Shown: positions 15,994 through 24,553, counted from the stretch's first letter. The stretch: DNA of 62,339 bases from Leyella stercorea (GCF_019052365.1 NZ_JAHQUY010000007.1:1-62339); one strand, 5' to 3'. Translations and numbers: made by a program. The notes: a model not told the origin generated them from the letters alone.

Positions 15994-16191
15994 GTTTTGA
16001 GTTTTGAATTTTGAATTGTCGGCTACGCCGATTAAGAATTATTCAATTAGGAGTTTTGAATTTGCAACTCTCAACTCTCAATTCTCAATTCAAAATGCGC
16101 GCAGCGCATAATTCAAAACTCAAAATTCAAAATTCACAACTCATCAATTCAAAATGCGCGCAGCGCATAATTCAAAACTCAAAACTCAAAA
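15990..16191. repeat. Mosaic repeat region with a 40-nt direct repeat
   Basis: Short units (GAGTTTTGA, AACTCTCA, TTCAAAACTC) surround GC-rich palindromes. A 40-nt segment containing ATGCGCGCAGCGCAT occurs twice, at 16086-16125 and 16145-16184 (period 59). CGGCTACGCCG (about 16020-16030) is another embedded hairpin. The region runs up to the nuclease start codon and leaves no obvious promoter. Confidence 0.8.
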
Positions 16192-17091
16192 ATGAAAAAA
16201 ATACGAACAATACTTGTTGCGTGCTGTCTTCTGTCAATGTTCTGCTCTTGCGGCGAAGTGGCAAAGCGCATGGACGCAAAGCTTGCCGAGAGCAAAGCGG
16301 CTATCGGCATAGTTGAGAACACAGAAACCGACGGAGTGGACGAGAGTAGTCTCGCTTCCGGCGGCAAGAAGTCGGCGGCAACCGCTGTTGCTGGCGGCGA
16401 ATACACAGACTTGGAGATTCCGGCGCGCCTGACGTCGGTGCCCGAACAGATACTGCGCCGCATGGGCTACACCGTGTCGTATAACAGCAATCGTCGCGTG
16501 CCAAATTGGGTGGCGTGGTGCCTCACGCCGAAGCGTCTTACGGGCAGCAGCAAGCGCAGCGACGCCAAGTTTCATGAGGACACAGACGTGCCCGAGCCGC
16601 GTGCTGTAGACTTCGACTATGTGCGCTCTGGCTACGACCGCGGTCATATGTGCCCGGCTGGCGACAACAAGTGGAGCGCACTGGCTATGGGCGAGTCGTT
16701 CCTCTTCACGAACGTCTGTCCGCAGGCGCCGCAGCTCAACCGTGGCGACTGGAACGAGATGGAGCAGGCGTGCCGCAAGTGGGCTAAGCAGGAGGGCGCA
16801 TTGTATATCGTGTGCGGTCCGATATTCTACAAGAACAGCAAGAAGACTATCGGCAAGAACCGCGTCTCCGTGCCAGATGCCTTCTTCAAGGTGGTGCTCT
16901 GCATGACGGGCGAACCGAAGGCTATCGGCTTTATATATAAGAACGGTGACGGCAACCGACCGAAGGGCGACTATGCCAACTCGGTTGACGAGGTGGAGCG
17001 CATCACGGGCATCGATTTCTTCCCTGCGCTGCCCGACGAGATTGAAGACAAAGTGGAGGCAACGTGCAATCCCGACGACTGGAATATTTGA
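16192..17091 (+). CDS. DNA/RNA non-specific endonuclease, lipoprotein
   Basis: The 299-aa protein starts with a lipoprotein-type signal (MKKIRTILVACCLLSMFCSC, candidate lipid Cys20). A low-complexity linker to about residue 75 follows. The nuclease domain has the catalytic DRGHM (residues 149-153) with the general-base His152, and the downstream FTNVCPQAPQLNRGDW with the Mg-binding Asn. This is the NUC1/EndoG-type beta-beta-alpha-metal family, which degrades DNA and RNA outside the cytosol. It probably serves nucleotide scavenging. It precedes greA by 18 bp on the same strand. Confidence 0.9.
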   Translation: MKKIRTILVACCLLSMFCSCGEVAKRMDAKLAESKAAIGIVENTETDGVDESSLASGGKKSAATAVAGGEYTDLEIPARLTSVPEQILRRMGYTVSYNSNRRVPNWVAWCLTPKRLTGSSKRSDAKFHEDTDVPEPRAVDFDYVRSGYDRGHMCPAGDNKWSALAMGESFLFTNVCPQAPQLNRGDWNEMEQACRKWAKQEGALYIVCGPIFYKNSKKTIGKNRVSVPDAFFKVVLCMTGEPKAIGFIYKNGDGNRPKGDYANSVDEVERITGIDFFPALPDEIEDKVEATCNPDDWNI

Positions 17092-17109
17092 TAAAACTCA
17101 AAACTTATA

Positions 17110-17574
17110 ATGGAATATATGTCACAAGAGGGCTACGACAAGCTTGTAGCCGAACTGAGAGAACTTGAACTCGTAGAACTGCCGCGTGTGCGCGACGCCA
17201 TTGCTGAGGCACGTGACAAGGGCGACCTTAGCGAGAACTTCGAATACCATGCTGCCAAGCGCGAGCAGGGCAGACTGTTAGGACAGATACGCTTCAAGCA
17301 GAAGGTGCTTGAGAATGCACGCGTCATCGACCGCTCGCGTCTGCAAGCCGATCGTGTCGGACTGCTCAGCCGCATAGAACTGACGAACATCGCCAACAAC
17401 CGCAGCATGAAGTATATGGTGGTGAACCCGCATGAGGCGAACCTCACCGAGGGCAAGATTTCCATCAAGTCGCCAATAGCCCAGGCGCTGCTCAACAAGC
17501 AGGCTGGCGACGTTGTGGAAGTGCGCGTGCCTGCCGGACTCGTCAAACTGCGCATCGAAAGCGTCGAGTTGTAA
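17110..17574 (+). CDS. greA: Transcription elongation factor GreA
   Basis: The 154-aa protein has the GreA N-terminal coiled coil with the tip acidic residues (DKGDLSENFEYHAAK, Asp/Glu near residues 39-45) and the C-terminal FKBP-like domain. GreA stimulates transcript cleavage by backtracked RNA polymerase. Length is normal for the family. The gap of 18 bp after the nuclease suggests read-through, but greA normally has its own promoter; none is obvious here. Downstream is the 18-mer repeat GCCGTAGCCTCCTACGTT. Confidence 0.94.
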   Translation: MEYMSQEGYDKLVAELRELELVELPRVRDAIAEARDKGDLSENFEYHAAKREQGRLLGQIRFKQKVLENARVIDRSRLQADRVGLLSRIELTNIANNRSMKYMVVNPHEANLTEGKISIKSPIAQALLNKQAGDVVEVRVPAGLVKLRIESVEL

Positions 17575-17649
17575 CTGTAGAATGCCGTAGCCTCCTACGT
17601 TTGTCGTTAAAATATTCTAATTAAGAGGCTGCAGAGCTATTGCTTTGCC

Positions 17650-17667
17650 AAAAAAGTAGTAACTTTG
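17650..17667 (+). promoter_or_regulatory. TAACTTTG promoter box for the Nif3-like operon
   Basis: TAACTTTG (17660-17667) matches the -7 consensus; a TTG lies 17 nt upstream. It is 46 bp before the GTG start of the Nif3-like gene. Confidence 0.6.
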
Positions 17668-17713
17668 TACCTCTAAATAGAAATTCTATCGACATACATA
17701 AAGGCTGAATAGC

Positions 17714-18499
17714 GTGAAAATAAAGGAAGTAATTGAAGCCCTTGAACGTTTCGCGCCTCTGCCCTTGCAGGAAAGCTGGGATAATGCTGGCCTGCAAGTT
17801 GGATTGACAGAGGCGGAAGTATCAGGGGCATTATTGTGTCTGGACGTTACTGAACGTATCGTCGACGAGGCTGCCCAAAAGGGCTGCAACCTCATCGTGT
17901 CGCACCATCCGCTCATCTTCCGCAAGCTGTCGCGCCTCACCGGTGAGGACTATGTGCAGCGTTGCGTGATGAAGGCTCTTGCGCAGGGCATCGTCATCCT
18001 CTCGCTCCATACCAACATGGACAATGCGAAGGGCGGCGTCAACTACAAGATTGCCGAGAAGATGGGGCTTGAGGACGTGCACTTTATGAGTGCGAAGCAG
18101 ATGGACGGCGTTGAGTACGGTTCGGGCGTTGTGGGCAGTTTCGCCGAACCGCTTGCCGCCGACGACTTCGTCATCATGCTCAAGCGCGTGTTCGGTGTAG
18201 AGTGTGTGCAGACCAACGAGCTGCTGCGCCGCCCGATACGCACGGTTGCCATCTGCGGCGGTTCGGGATCGTTCCTTCTCGACGACGCCGTGAGCGCCGG
18301 CATCGACGCCTTCGTGACGGGCGAGATGCACTACCACGAGTATTTCGGGCGCGAGCAGCAGATACAGATAGCGGTGATAGGCCACTATCAGAGCGAGCAG
18401 TTCACGAGCGAGATATTCCGCGAGATAATAGAAAACAGTTGTGAGGGCGTGAAGTGTTTCATCGCCGACACATGTACCAATCCGATAATGTATTTTTAA
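17714..18499 (+). CDS. Nif3-like dinuclear metal-centre protein
   Basis: The 261-aa protein is a Nif3/YbgI family member. Metal-binding signatures are SHHPLIFR (residues 57-64), LHTNMDNA and GEMHYHE, GHYQSEQ near the C-terminus. It begins with GTG. The length matches the short YbgI form and lacks the CutA-like insert seen in some larger homologues. Its role is unsettled. The zinc-ribbon coiled-coil protein follows at 18514; this pair is commonly adjacent in bacteria and suggests a shared function. Confidence 0.9.
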   Translation: MKIKEVIEALERFAPLPLQESWDNAGLQVGLTEAEVSGALLCLDVTERIVDEAAQKGCNLIVSHHPLIFRKLSRLTGEDYVQRCVMKALAQGIVILSLHTNMDNAKGGVNYKIAEKMGLEDVHFMSAKQMDGVEYGSGVVGSFAEPLAADDFVIMLKRVFGVECVQTNELLRRPIRTVAICGGSGSFLLDDAVSAGIDAFVTGEMHYHEYFGREQQIQIAVIGHYQSEQFTSEIFREIIENSCEGVKCFIADTCTNPIMYF

Positions 18500-18513
18500 A
18501 AATATCAAAGACT

Positions 18514-19365
18514 ATGGCAAAAAAGGAATCAGAAATTTCAGTAGAGGAAAGACTGAAGACCCTCTACCAGCTTCAGACCACTCTCTCGGCTATCGACGAG
18601 AAGCGCGCATTGCGCGGTGAGTTGCCTCTTGAGGTGCAGGACCTTGAAGACGAGATTGCAGGCTTGAAGACACGTGTGGAGCACATCGAGGGCGACATCG
18701 CAGACTTCCAGCAGGCTGTCGCTCAGAAGCAGGGCGAGATAGCAGAGGCTGAGGAGAGCGTAGAGCGCTACAAGAAGCAGCTCGACGAGGTGCGCAACAA
18801 CCGCGAGTACGACACGCTGACAAAGGAAATCGAGTTCCAGAGCCTCGAAATAGAGCTTTGCAACAAGAAGATTAAGGAGGCTAACGTGAAGGTTGAGGAC
18901 AAGAAGCGCGAGCTGGCTCACACCAACGACCTCATCGCCGACCGCCAGCAGGCTCTTGCCGAGAAGCGCAACGAGCTTGAGGAGATCATGCAGGAGACTC
19001 GTGAGGAGGAGGAAGTGCTGAAGGCTAAGGCTGCTGACCTGGAGACAAAGATTGAGCCGCGTCTGCTCTCAAGCTTCCTGCGCATCCGCAAGAACGCACG
19101 CAACGGTCTCGGCATCGTCTACGTGCAGCGCGACGCTTGCGGTGGCTGCTTCAACAAGATTCCGCCACAGCGTCAGCTCGACATCAAGATGCACAAGAAG
19201 ATTATCGTGTGCGAATACTGCGGTCGTATCATGATCGACCCTGAACTGGCTGGCGTTAAGACCGCTACTCCTGAGGCTGCTGAAGAGAAGCCGAAGCGTA
19301 AGCGCGCCACAACTCGCAAGACTGCTTCTAAGAAGTCGGAGGAGTCGGAGACAAAGCTCAGCTAA
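18514..19365 (+). CDS. Coiled-coil protein with C4-type zinc ribbon
   Basis: The 283-aa protein has a long antiparallel coiled coil (about residues 10-185), then a four-cysteine ribbon CGGCFNKIPPQ...CEYCGR. The C-terminal tail is Lys/Ala/Thr-rich (about residues 250-283) and basic. The family (C4-type zinc ribbon, formerly DUF164) is widespread next to nif3-like genes and is thought to contact nucleic acid, but no activity is proven. The start at 18514 (MAKKESEISVEE) is chosen over an in-frame ATG at 18454 inside the upstream gene. Confidence 0.9.
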   Translation: MAKKESEISVEERLKTLYQLQTTLSAIDEKRALRGELPLEVQDLEDEIAGLKTRVEHIEGDIADFQQAVAQKQGEIAEAEESVERYKKQLDEVRNNREYDTLTKEIEFQSLEIELCNKKIKEANVKVEDKKRELAHTNDLIADRQQALAEKRNELEEIMQETREEEEVLKAKAADLETKIEPRLLSSFLRIRKNARNGLGIVYVQRDACGGCFNKIPPQRQLDIKMHKKIIVCEYCGRIMIDPELAGVKTATPEAAEEKPKRKRATTRKTASKKSEESETKLS

Positions 19366-19390
19366 TTGGTTTAGCAAGTTATTGCTAAAC

Positions 19391-19513
<123 letters not shown>

Positions 19514-19537
19514 AAAAAATAACTCTCGGTTATTTTT

Positions 19538-20062
19538 TTATTTTACCCAAATCGTATAATCATCCTTTCTTGGTTTCGCTTCGGCGGGTTCTTTCAGCGC
19601 ATAGCCTAAGGCTACGTGTCCGATGCCCTCGTAGTCGCCCTCGATGCCCCATGAGGCGAGCAGCAGCTTGCCCTCTACGGAGTCGAATATCTCGTGAGCA
19701 CGGTGAATCCAGCAGCTGCCTAATCCTACGGCGTGCGCTGCGTTCATCAGGTTGCCCATCACGAGCGTTCCGTCGTATATATACGTCGGTCGCGAGCGGT
19801 CGGCGAGCACAAGTATTATCACGGGTGCGCCGTAGAACGGGTCCGATTCTACGCCCATCACTTTGGCGTTGAGCTGCGAAAGCTTGTCGCGCACCGCCTT
19901 GTTAGTCACTACCACCATTCGTGGCGACTGCATTCCTCTGCCCGTCGGGGCATACTCGCCGGCGCGAACCACCTCTTTGATGAGTTCGTCGGACGGCATT
20001 CGTTCGGGGTCGAAACCGCGCACGCTGCGGCGGGTTTCAAGTACATTTAGTGTTTCGTTCAT
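19538..20062 (-). CDS. Nitroreductase family protein
   Basis: The 174-aa protein fits the FMN-dependent nitroreductase family: ETRRSVRGFDPE near the start (phosphate-binding Arg residues), EYAPTGRGMQSP, GTLVMGNLMNAAHAVGLGSCWIHR, and the GYALKEPAEAKPRKD tail that often ends such proteins. Members reduce nitro or quinone compounds with NAD(P)H. The substrate cannot be told. It is single on the minus strand, with repeat copies on both sides. Confidence 0.9.
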   Translation of the reverse strand: MNETLNVLETRRSVRGFDPERMPSDELIKEVVRAGEYAPTGRGMQSPRMVVVTNKAVRDKLSQLNAKVMGVESDPFYGAPVIILVLADRSRPTYIYDGTLVMGNLMNAAHAVGLGSCWIHRAHEIFDSVEGKLLLASWGIEGDYEGIGHVALGYALKEPAEAKPRKDDYTIWVK

Positions 20063-20070
20063 ATTGTTTT

Positions 20071-20222
20071 TAGTTGAGAGTTTTTAGTTGAGAGTTGAGA
20101 GTTATGATTACCTATAATTGATGCTGTCTTAGGTATCGAACATTAACAATAAAGCAAATCATCGCTCGGCTTTGCCGCTTGCTTAAGCAAGAACTCTCAA
20201 CTCTCAATTCTCAATTCTTAAT
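20071..20222. repeat. Mosaic palindromic repeat, copy 2
   Basis: Same order as copy 1: GAGAGTTGA units, GTTATGATTACC, a core sharing most bases with copy 1, then TCTCAACTCTCAA. Here the right side contains CGCTCGGCTTTGCCGCTTGC (20163-20182). This is the reverse complement, minus one A, of a module inside hrpB. The stop codon of the neighbouring hydrolase lies within the element. Confidence 0.8.
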
Positions 20223-21509
20223 TCGATTAATCCATTCAGTTATTATGCCCAGCACCTCCGGCGCCATCGTTTCCTCAATCTGCTGATACTCCATGACGAT
20301 GCCCGTCTGGCAATGCTGGAAGAGATGGTTCACGCCCTCCACCTTCTTGATGTCATGGCGGCAGTTGCTGAGTCCCTTCTCAAGTGTTGTGAGGTTCTGC
20401 GTGCAATCTACCTGCGTGTCCTTCGTGCCATTGAGTGCAAGCACCGGGCACTTTATCTTCGGCAGAAGCGCCGCAGGGTTGAGCGTCAGAAAATGGCGCA
20501 TGTAGGGCGAGTTGCCCTGCTGCAGCGTCTTCTTGAACACCGGCTTCATCTCCGCCGGCACATCAGCATCGCTAATCTCCTCTACGGTCTTACCCTCAGC
20601 CAGAGCGTCGAGCGCCTGGGCGATAGGCTTGCAGTAGGTCTCCACAACGTCGGGCGTCATTCCAGTCTCCTGCAGCACGAGTCGGTTCTGCTGCAGAAGG
20701 GTCTCTCTGCCCGATGCCGCCATACCGGCGAGCGACACGATGAAGTCCGCCTTACCCTCGGCTGCGAGCATCAGAGCGATAGTGCCACCCTCGCTGTGTC
20801 CGACGATGCCCACACGGCGGAAGCGTTGGCGCAGCAGTTGTAGTGCAGCAGCCGCGTCCTGCTTGAAGTCGTCGGTGGTGAAACGGCTGAAGTCGGTGCT
20901 CTTGTCGCCCCATCCGCGGTCGTCGTAGCGCAGCGAGGCGATGCCGTTACGCGCTAAAGCGTCAGCAATCACGGCGAACGGTCGGTGTCCGAACAACTCC
21001 TCGTCGCGGTTCTGCTGTCCGCTGCCCGTCACGAGGAGCACTACGGGCGTATCGTTTGTGCAGTTGGCAGGCGTGCAGAGCGTACCGCCGAAGCGGAAGC
21101 CGGCGTTCTCGAAGCTCACCTCCTCCTGCTTGTACGGGAAGGGAGCCACCGGCGTTTGCGGTCTGCGCACCTCCTGCGCTCCGCGTTTCAGCGTGAGCGG
21201 CAGCTGCAGTGCGCCCTGCGCGAACGTGCCGTTGATGCAGTCGCCCTCCATCTTGCCCTCAAACGTAGCGCCAATCATCGCCACCGTCACCTTTATCGTG
21301 CCGTCCTCCGCCACGCTCTTCTGCGCCGGGATGTCCTTTGCGCCCTGTGCCGGCGAGTCGAGCGTGCAGCCGTCAGCCGAGAAGTTGAATACCAGTGGCA
21401 GCTTCGTGCCCATCACGTTGAGGTCGCCGCTCCATGCGCCCTGCTGTGCGCAGGCTGTGGAGCAACAGATAGAGAGCAGCGCAGCTGCCAAGGTCTTTGT
21501 TATTCTCAT
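20211..21509 (-). CDS. Secreted alpha/beta hydrolase
   Basis: The 432-aa protein has a signal peptide (cleavage near TACA-QQ, residue 21). An N-terminal beta-rich domain (to about residue 125) precedes an alpha/beta-hydrolase domain. The nucleophile elbow is GHSEGG (Ser239), the oxyanion region is VTGSGQQNRDEE, and the acid and base are likely Asp in NGTKDTQVD and His in GVNHLF. It resembles the serine-aminopeptidase-like hydrolases that Bacteroidales export. The substrate is unknown. The last codons (INRIKN) are encoded in a repeat element, so the C-terminus may vary between strains. Confidence 0.88.
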   Translation of the reverse strand: MRITKTLAAALLSICCSTACAQQGAWSGDLNVMGTKLPLVFNFSADGCTLDSPAQGAKDIPAQKSVAEDGTIKVTVAMIGATFEGKMEGDCINGTFAQGALQLPLTLKRGAQEVRRPQTPVAPFPYKQEEVSFENAGFRFGGTLCTPANCTNDTPVVLLVTGSGQQNRDEELFGHRPFAVIADALARNGIASLRYDDRGWGDKSTDFSRFTTDDFKQDAAAALQLLRQRFRRVGIVGHSEGGTIALMLAAEGKADFIVSLAGMAASGRETLLQQNRLVLQETGMTPDVVETYCKPIAQALDALAEGKTVEEISDADVPAEMKPVFKKTLQQGNSPYMRHFLTLNPAALLPKIKCPVLALNGTKDTQVDCTQNLTTLEKGLSNCRHDIKKVEGVNHLFQHCQTGIVMEYQQIEETMAPEVLGIITEWINRIKN

Positions 21510-21564
21510 GAGTAGGTCGGTTTTATTTGTATACTATATTGTTACTTTTAATTATATATCACGT

Positions 21565-22593
21565 CTACATCTCCCAAAAGCTCTTCTTTAGCAGGTCTTT
21601 TGTCTCCACAGCCACGTCGTATGGTATAGCCGGCAGACAGTCGGGCAGGGCGAACTGGTCGGTTTCGCTGTGGTCCTTCATCTCCTCCTTCGCCTCCTCC
21701 TTGGTCATGGTCTTTACGTCTGTCGTCACGAAGTCGTTGATTTCCTCCGTAGCAATGGGCGCCTTTGTTGGTAGTGGGCGGTAGTCGTAATTGTACACGT
21801 GTCGGTAGGAGAGCAGAGAACTCCACGAGTTCTTGGGACTTGAGAACGTCCAGTCTAACAGCTGCGTCTTCACGTTCAACAGCAGACTGGACGGTCGGTT
21901 GTATTTCGTGCCGTCGATGATGAAGCGGTAGACCCCCTCACGGTGAGAGTTGAGGTATATGATTGCGCTGTCGGCAGATGTCCCCCTATAGTGCGACTTG
22001 TAGAAGGTGGAGTCGCCACTTGTGCCACTCACCGAGTCGCATTTTATGAAGCGGATGCGCGAGATGTCGAACGAGCGCGCCTCTCCCAGTATGGCGACGT
22101 TGAAGTTGATGAGTCGGCGCAGCGTAGGCAGTTCGTACTGTCGGCAAGCACGCACGCGTCGCTTAGCCTTGCCCGTCTTTATGTTTATGTAGAAGTCGGC
22201 GAGTCCCTCACGGTATAGAATCGTCTTGCCGTTGTTGCGGCAGATGTCCCTGAAGGCACCGCTCAGCTTCACATATTCTGCTTTGCCCACCGCCACTTCC
22301 GGCAGCGTGTATGCCTTCGGCTTCATGCAGACCGTGCCCTTCTCTTTCGCTGCGTCAACCGTCAGCGGTTCGTAGGCGAGGTTGCTGATCGTCACCATAC
22401 CTTCCTGCTGCTTCACATTTCCGTCGGCATCGCTTATACATAGCAGCGTGCCCTTGCTGCTGAAGACGTACGCTCCGCTTACCGGCTTGCCGTCCTGCTC
22501 GTCTACGATTCTGAACTGCGCCTTCAGTTGGCTTGCTCCGGCGAACAACTGTATGAGGATGAACGCCATCATCGCGATTCTGTTGTGTTTCAT
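21565..22593 (-). CDS. Secreted protein with N-terminal carboxypeptidase-regulatory-like domain
   Basis: The 342-aa protein starts with a signal peptide (MKHNRIAMMAFILIQLFAGA, cleavage near LKA-QF). Residues about 27-95 (FRIVDEQDGKPVSGAYVFS, LCISDADGNVK) resemble the CarboxypepD_reg-like/DUF4480-type beta sandwich. The remaining part is not recognised. The start at 22593 is chosen because it opens the signal peptide; the longer frame would pass through the 22-bp repeat array. Likely periplasmic or surface-bound. Function unknown. Confidence 0.72.
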   Translation of the reverse strand: MKHNRIAMMAFILIQLFAGASQLKAQFRIVDEQDGKPVSGAYVFSSKGTLLCISDADGNVKQQEGMVTISNLAYEPLTVDAAKEKGTVCMKPKAYTLPEVAVGKAEYVKLSGAFRDICRNNGKTILYREGLADFYINIKTGKAKRRVRACRQYELPTLRRLINFNVAILGEARSFDISRIRFIKCDSVSGTSGDSTFYKSHYRGTSADSAIIYLNSHREGVYRFIIDGTKYNRPSSLLLNVKTQLLDWTFSSPKNSWSSLLSYRHVYNYDYRPLPTKAPIATEEINDFVTTDVKTMTKEEAKEEMKDHSETDQFALPDCLPAIPYDVAVETKDLLKKSFWEM

Positions 22594-22681
22594 AGCTTGT
22601 ATATTATTGATGCAAAGATACAGATTATCCCTAAAACCCCTGCATTCCTGTTTGTAAAAGTTTGGTGAAAATATACTAAAA

Positions 22682-22813
22682 GCGCAGTACGAGTCGTGCT
22701 GTACACGTTGTTCAGCGACCGTACAGCGACCGCCACCCGATCGGATTCCGTCCGCCGTCCGATCGGATTCCGTTCGCCGCCCAATCAGATTCCGTTCGGA
22801 GCACGATGACTTC
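22682..22813. repeat. Tandem array, 22-bp period (four clear units, two diverged)
   Basis: The 330-bp gap between the divergent genes holds this array and a promoter. Clear units start at 22726, 22748, 22770 and 22792. Their core is CCGTCCGCCGTCCGATCGG, and the last unit changes to CCGTTCGGAGCACGATGA. Two weaker units lie upstream (22682, 22704). The final motif CGTTCGGWGCACGATGA also ends the array at 52.2 kb. This is not CRISPR because there are no spacers. Confidence 0.85.
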
Positions 22814-22838
22814 TGCTGCACTTTTTCTCGACAAACAC

Positions 22839-22869
22839 TTGCAATCGCTTGCGCAATGTTATAACTTTG
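22839..22869 (+). promoter_or_regulatory. Sigma-ABfr-type promoter of the HU-like gene
   Basis: TTG (22839-22841), a 20-nt spacer and TAACTTTG (22862-22869). It lies 26 bp after the 22-bp array and 54 bp before the gene, so the array could influence this promoter. Confidence 0.75.
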
Positions 22870-22923
22870 TGCGCAGAAACACAAACAACAATATTATTAA
22901 TAATCTAAACGAAAAACACAACT

Positions 22924-23526
22924 ATGAGTATCAAGTACGAAATTCACGGCATCAAGAATGCCAAGGGCGAGGGAAAGGAACAGAAGTATGTACATCTCTT
23001 TGCGCGCGAACCGCAGTCGGACCGTGCACTCGAGGATGACATCCAGGCAAGTTGCTCGCTCACGAAAGCCGACGTGCGTGCGGCGTTCAGCGCCCTGCGC
23101 GACCACATGGTGCGTGCGCTTGCCAGCGGCTCACGCTTCCATCTCCCCGGCGTAGGCTACTTCTCGCTCTCCGTCGGTCTCGACGCTCCCGACGACCTGC
23201 CCTCCGACAAGATGCGCGCCGACTATATCCGTCTGCGCAACATCCGCTTCCGCCCCGAACGTTCGTTGCTCGGCGAGGTAGGCAGCGGCGTCAGCTTCGA
23301 GCGTGCCGGCTTCTCCTCACGTTCGCACCAGTACACGGAGGAGCAGATCTTCTCGCTCCTCCGCCAATATTTCGCCACCCACACCTGCCTCACCCGCCGC
23401 GACCTGCAGCGCGTGGCAGACTTGCGCGATAGTGCCGCAAAGAAATGGCTGCGGCGTCTCACCGCCACCGGCGTGCTGCAGCGAGACGGCGCAAGCAATG
23501 CGCCGGTGTATTTGTGGAGAGAGTGA
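22924..23526 (+). CDS. HU-family DNA-binding protein with C-terminal extension
   Basis: The 200-aa protein has an HU-HIG-like N-terminal domain (to about residue 125): a basic start, LTKADVRAAFSALRDHMVRAL, and the G-R-F-x-L-P-G-V-G-Y arm segment (SGSRFHLPGVGYFSLSV). After about residue 135 comes a helical domain (SLLRQYFATHTCLTRRDLQRV...AAKKWLRRLTATGVL) that reads like a winged helix. The two domains suggest a nucleoid or regulatory protein. The 22-bp array lies in its promoter region. Confidence 0.82.
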   Translation: MSIKYEIHGIKNAKGEGKEQKYVHLFAREPQSDRALEDDIQASCSLTKADVRAAFSALRDHMVRALASGSRFHLPGVGYFSLSVGLDAPDDLPSDKMRADYIRLRNIRFRPERSLLGEVGSGVSFERAGFSSRSHQYTEEQIFSLLRQYFATHTCLTRRDLQRVADLRDSAAKKWLRRLTATGVLQRDGASNAPVYLWRE

Positions 23527-23593
23527 TAGGACGCAATTGTAATTAATTGCAGAAATTTTATTAGGTTTCAGCAGAAATAACAAGAATGTTTTG

Positions 23594-23601
23594 TATCTTT
23601 G
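23594..23601 (+). promoter_or_regulatory. TATCTTTG promoter box for the nuclease-like gene
   Basis: TATCTTTG matches TAnnTTTG, 66 bp upstream of the ATG at 23667. The -33 element is unclear. Confidence 0.5.
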
Positions 23602-23666
23602 TTCGATAATATGATATTTTAAAAGTTTGTTGACTACAAACTGATATTTATAGAAGACTAAAGACT

Positions 23667-24395
23667 ATGGCAAAGAAATATACTCAAACCCAGCAAGTGA
23701 TAGATACCATTCGTAGCAACGGAGGGTATGCAACACTTGGCAGTCTTTACCATTTAGTTGATACAACTTCATGGGGAACAAAGACCCCAAATGAATCTAT
23801 TCGCAGAATAGTACAAAAGTCGAATGAGTTTTTTAGAATTCAACCAGGACTTTGGGCGTTGGAGGAAGTGCGTGAAGAGGTTATGAGAAAGTTTGACATC
23901 CAGTCGAAGGAGGCTAGTGAGGACGAGCGTTTTACACATGGCTACTATCAAGGCCTTATCATCGAAATAGGTAAGATGAAGCACTTTATGACCTATGTTC
24001 CAGCACAGGACCAAAATCGCAAGTTTCTTGAAAAGCCATTGATACAAATCTGTTCAACAGTGCAACTTCCTGACTTCGCTCGTAAAGAATTGGCGAATCG
24101 TGCAAAAACTGTTGATGTAATCTGGTTCAATGAGCGTATAATGCCAAACAGCTTTTTTGAGGTAGAGCATTCAACTGACATACAGAATTCTATAACCAAA
24201 TTCTGCGATTTACAGGACTTTAATAGTCGTTTTATTATTGTAGCTCCTCAGAATAGAAAAGCTCAGTATGATAAGGTGATAAGCCGAACTGCATTTAAGG
24301 ATTTTAAGGAACGTGTCAGTTTTAGCAGTTATGAGGCTATACTTAAACAATACGAATTGATGTGTGCTGCACAGAGAAATGAAGGATTCATATAG
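23667..24395 (+). CDS. Winged-helix protein with a PD-(D/E)xK-like nuclease domain
   Basis: The 242-aa protein has two parts. Residues 1-75 look like a HARE-type winged helix (QQVIDTIRSNGGYATLGSLYHLV...SNEFFRIQPGLWALEE). Residues about 90-230 resemble restriction-endonuclease folds: Glu100 in LIIEIGK, Asp150 in VDVIWF, and the E-x-E of FFEVEHST (165-170), followed by a strand RFIIVAPQ. The last acidic motif has Glu where Lys is usual. No methyltransferase is adjacent, so it is not a classical restriction-modification pair. A+T content is higher than its neighbours, which suggests transfer. It may be a defence or repair nuclease. Confidence 0.62.
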   Translation: MAKKYTQTQQVIDTIRSNGGYATLGSLYHLVDTTSWGTKTPNESIRRIVQKSNEFFRIQPGLWALEEVREEVMRKFDIQSKEASEDERFTHGYYQGLIIEIGKMKHFMTYVPAQDQNRKFLEKPLIQICSTVQLPDFARKELANRAKTVDVIWFNERIMPNSFFEVEHSTDIQNSITKFCDLQDFNSRFIIVAPQNRKAQYDKVISRTAFKDFKERVSFSSYEAILKQYELMCAAQRNEGFI

Positions 24396-24429
24396 TAATT
24401 AGAGAATACAATATATTATTGCTGCCCTG

Positions 24430-24457
24430 GGCTATGTGAATGTTGGGCTTTCAGCCC
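24430..24457. repeat. Intergenic hairpin GGGCTTTCAGCCC
   Basis: GGGCT (24445-24449) and AGCCC (24453-24457) pair over TTC; CCCTGGG lies just before. I recall this kind of CCTGGGCTATG...GGGCTTTCAGCCC segment as a common intergenic repeat in Bacteroidales. There is no T-tract. Confidence 0.5.
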
Positions 24458-24536
24458 GCATAGTAAATAGGCAAATTAATTTCAGATCAAAATCATTAAA
24501 CAATGATCAAATGGAATTGATATTGTATTTAAATTG

Positions 24537-24544
24537 TACTTTTG
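24537..24544 (+). promoter_or_regulatory. TACTTTTG promoter box for the DpnD-like gene
   Basis: TACTTTTG fits TAnnTTTG; TTG lies 17 nt upstream. The ATG at 24554 is only 9 bp downstream, so the transcript may be nearly leaderless. Confidence 0.55.
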
Positions 24545-24553
24545 TATTTGTTT

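Noticed and set aside
20071..20222. Intrinsic terminator or attenuator at the repeat elements
   Set aside because: The inverted ends are long but made of GAGAGTTGA-type repeats, with no T-tract placed after a stem; the element also overlaps a coding end.
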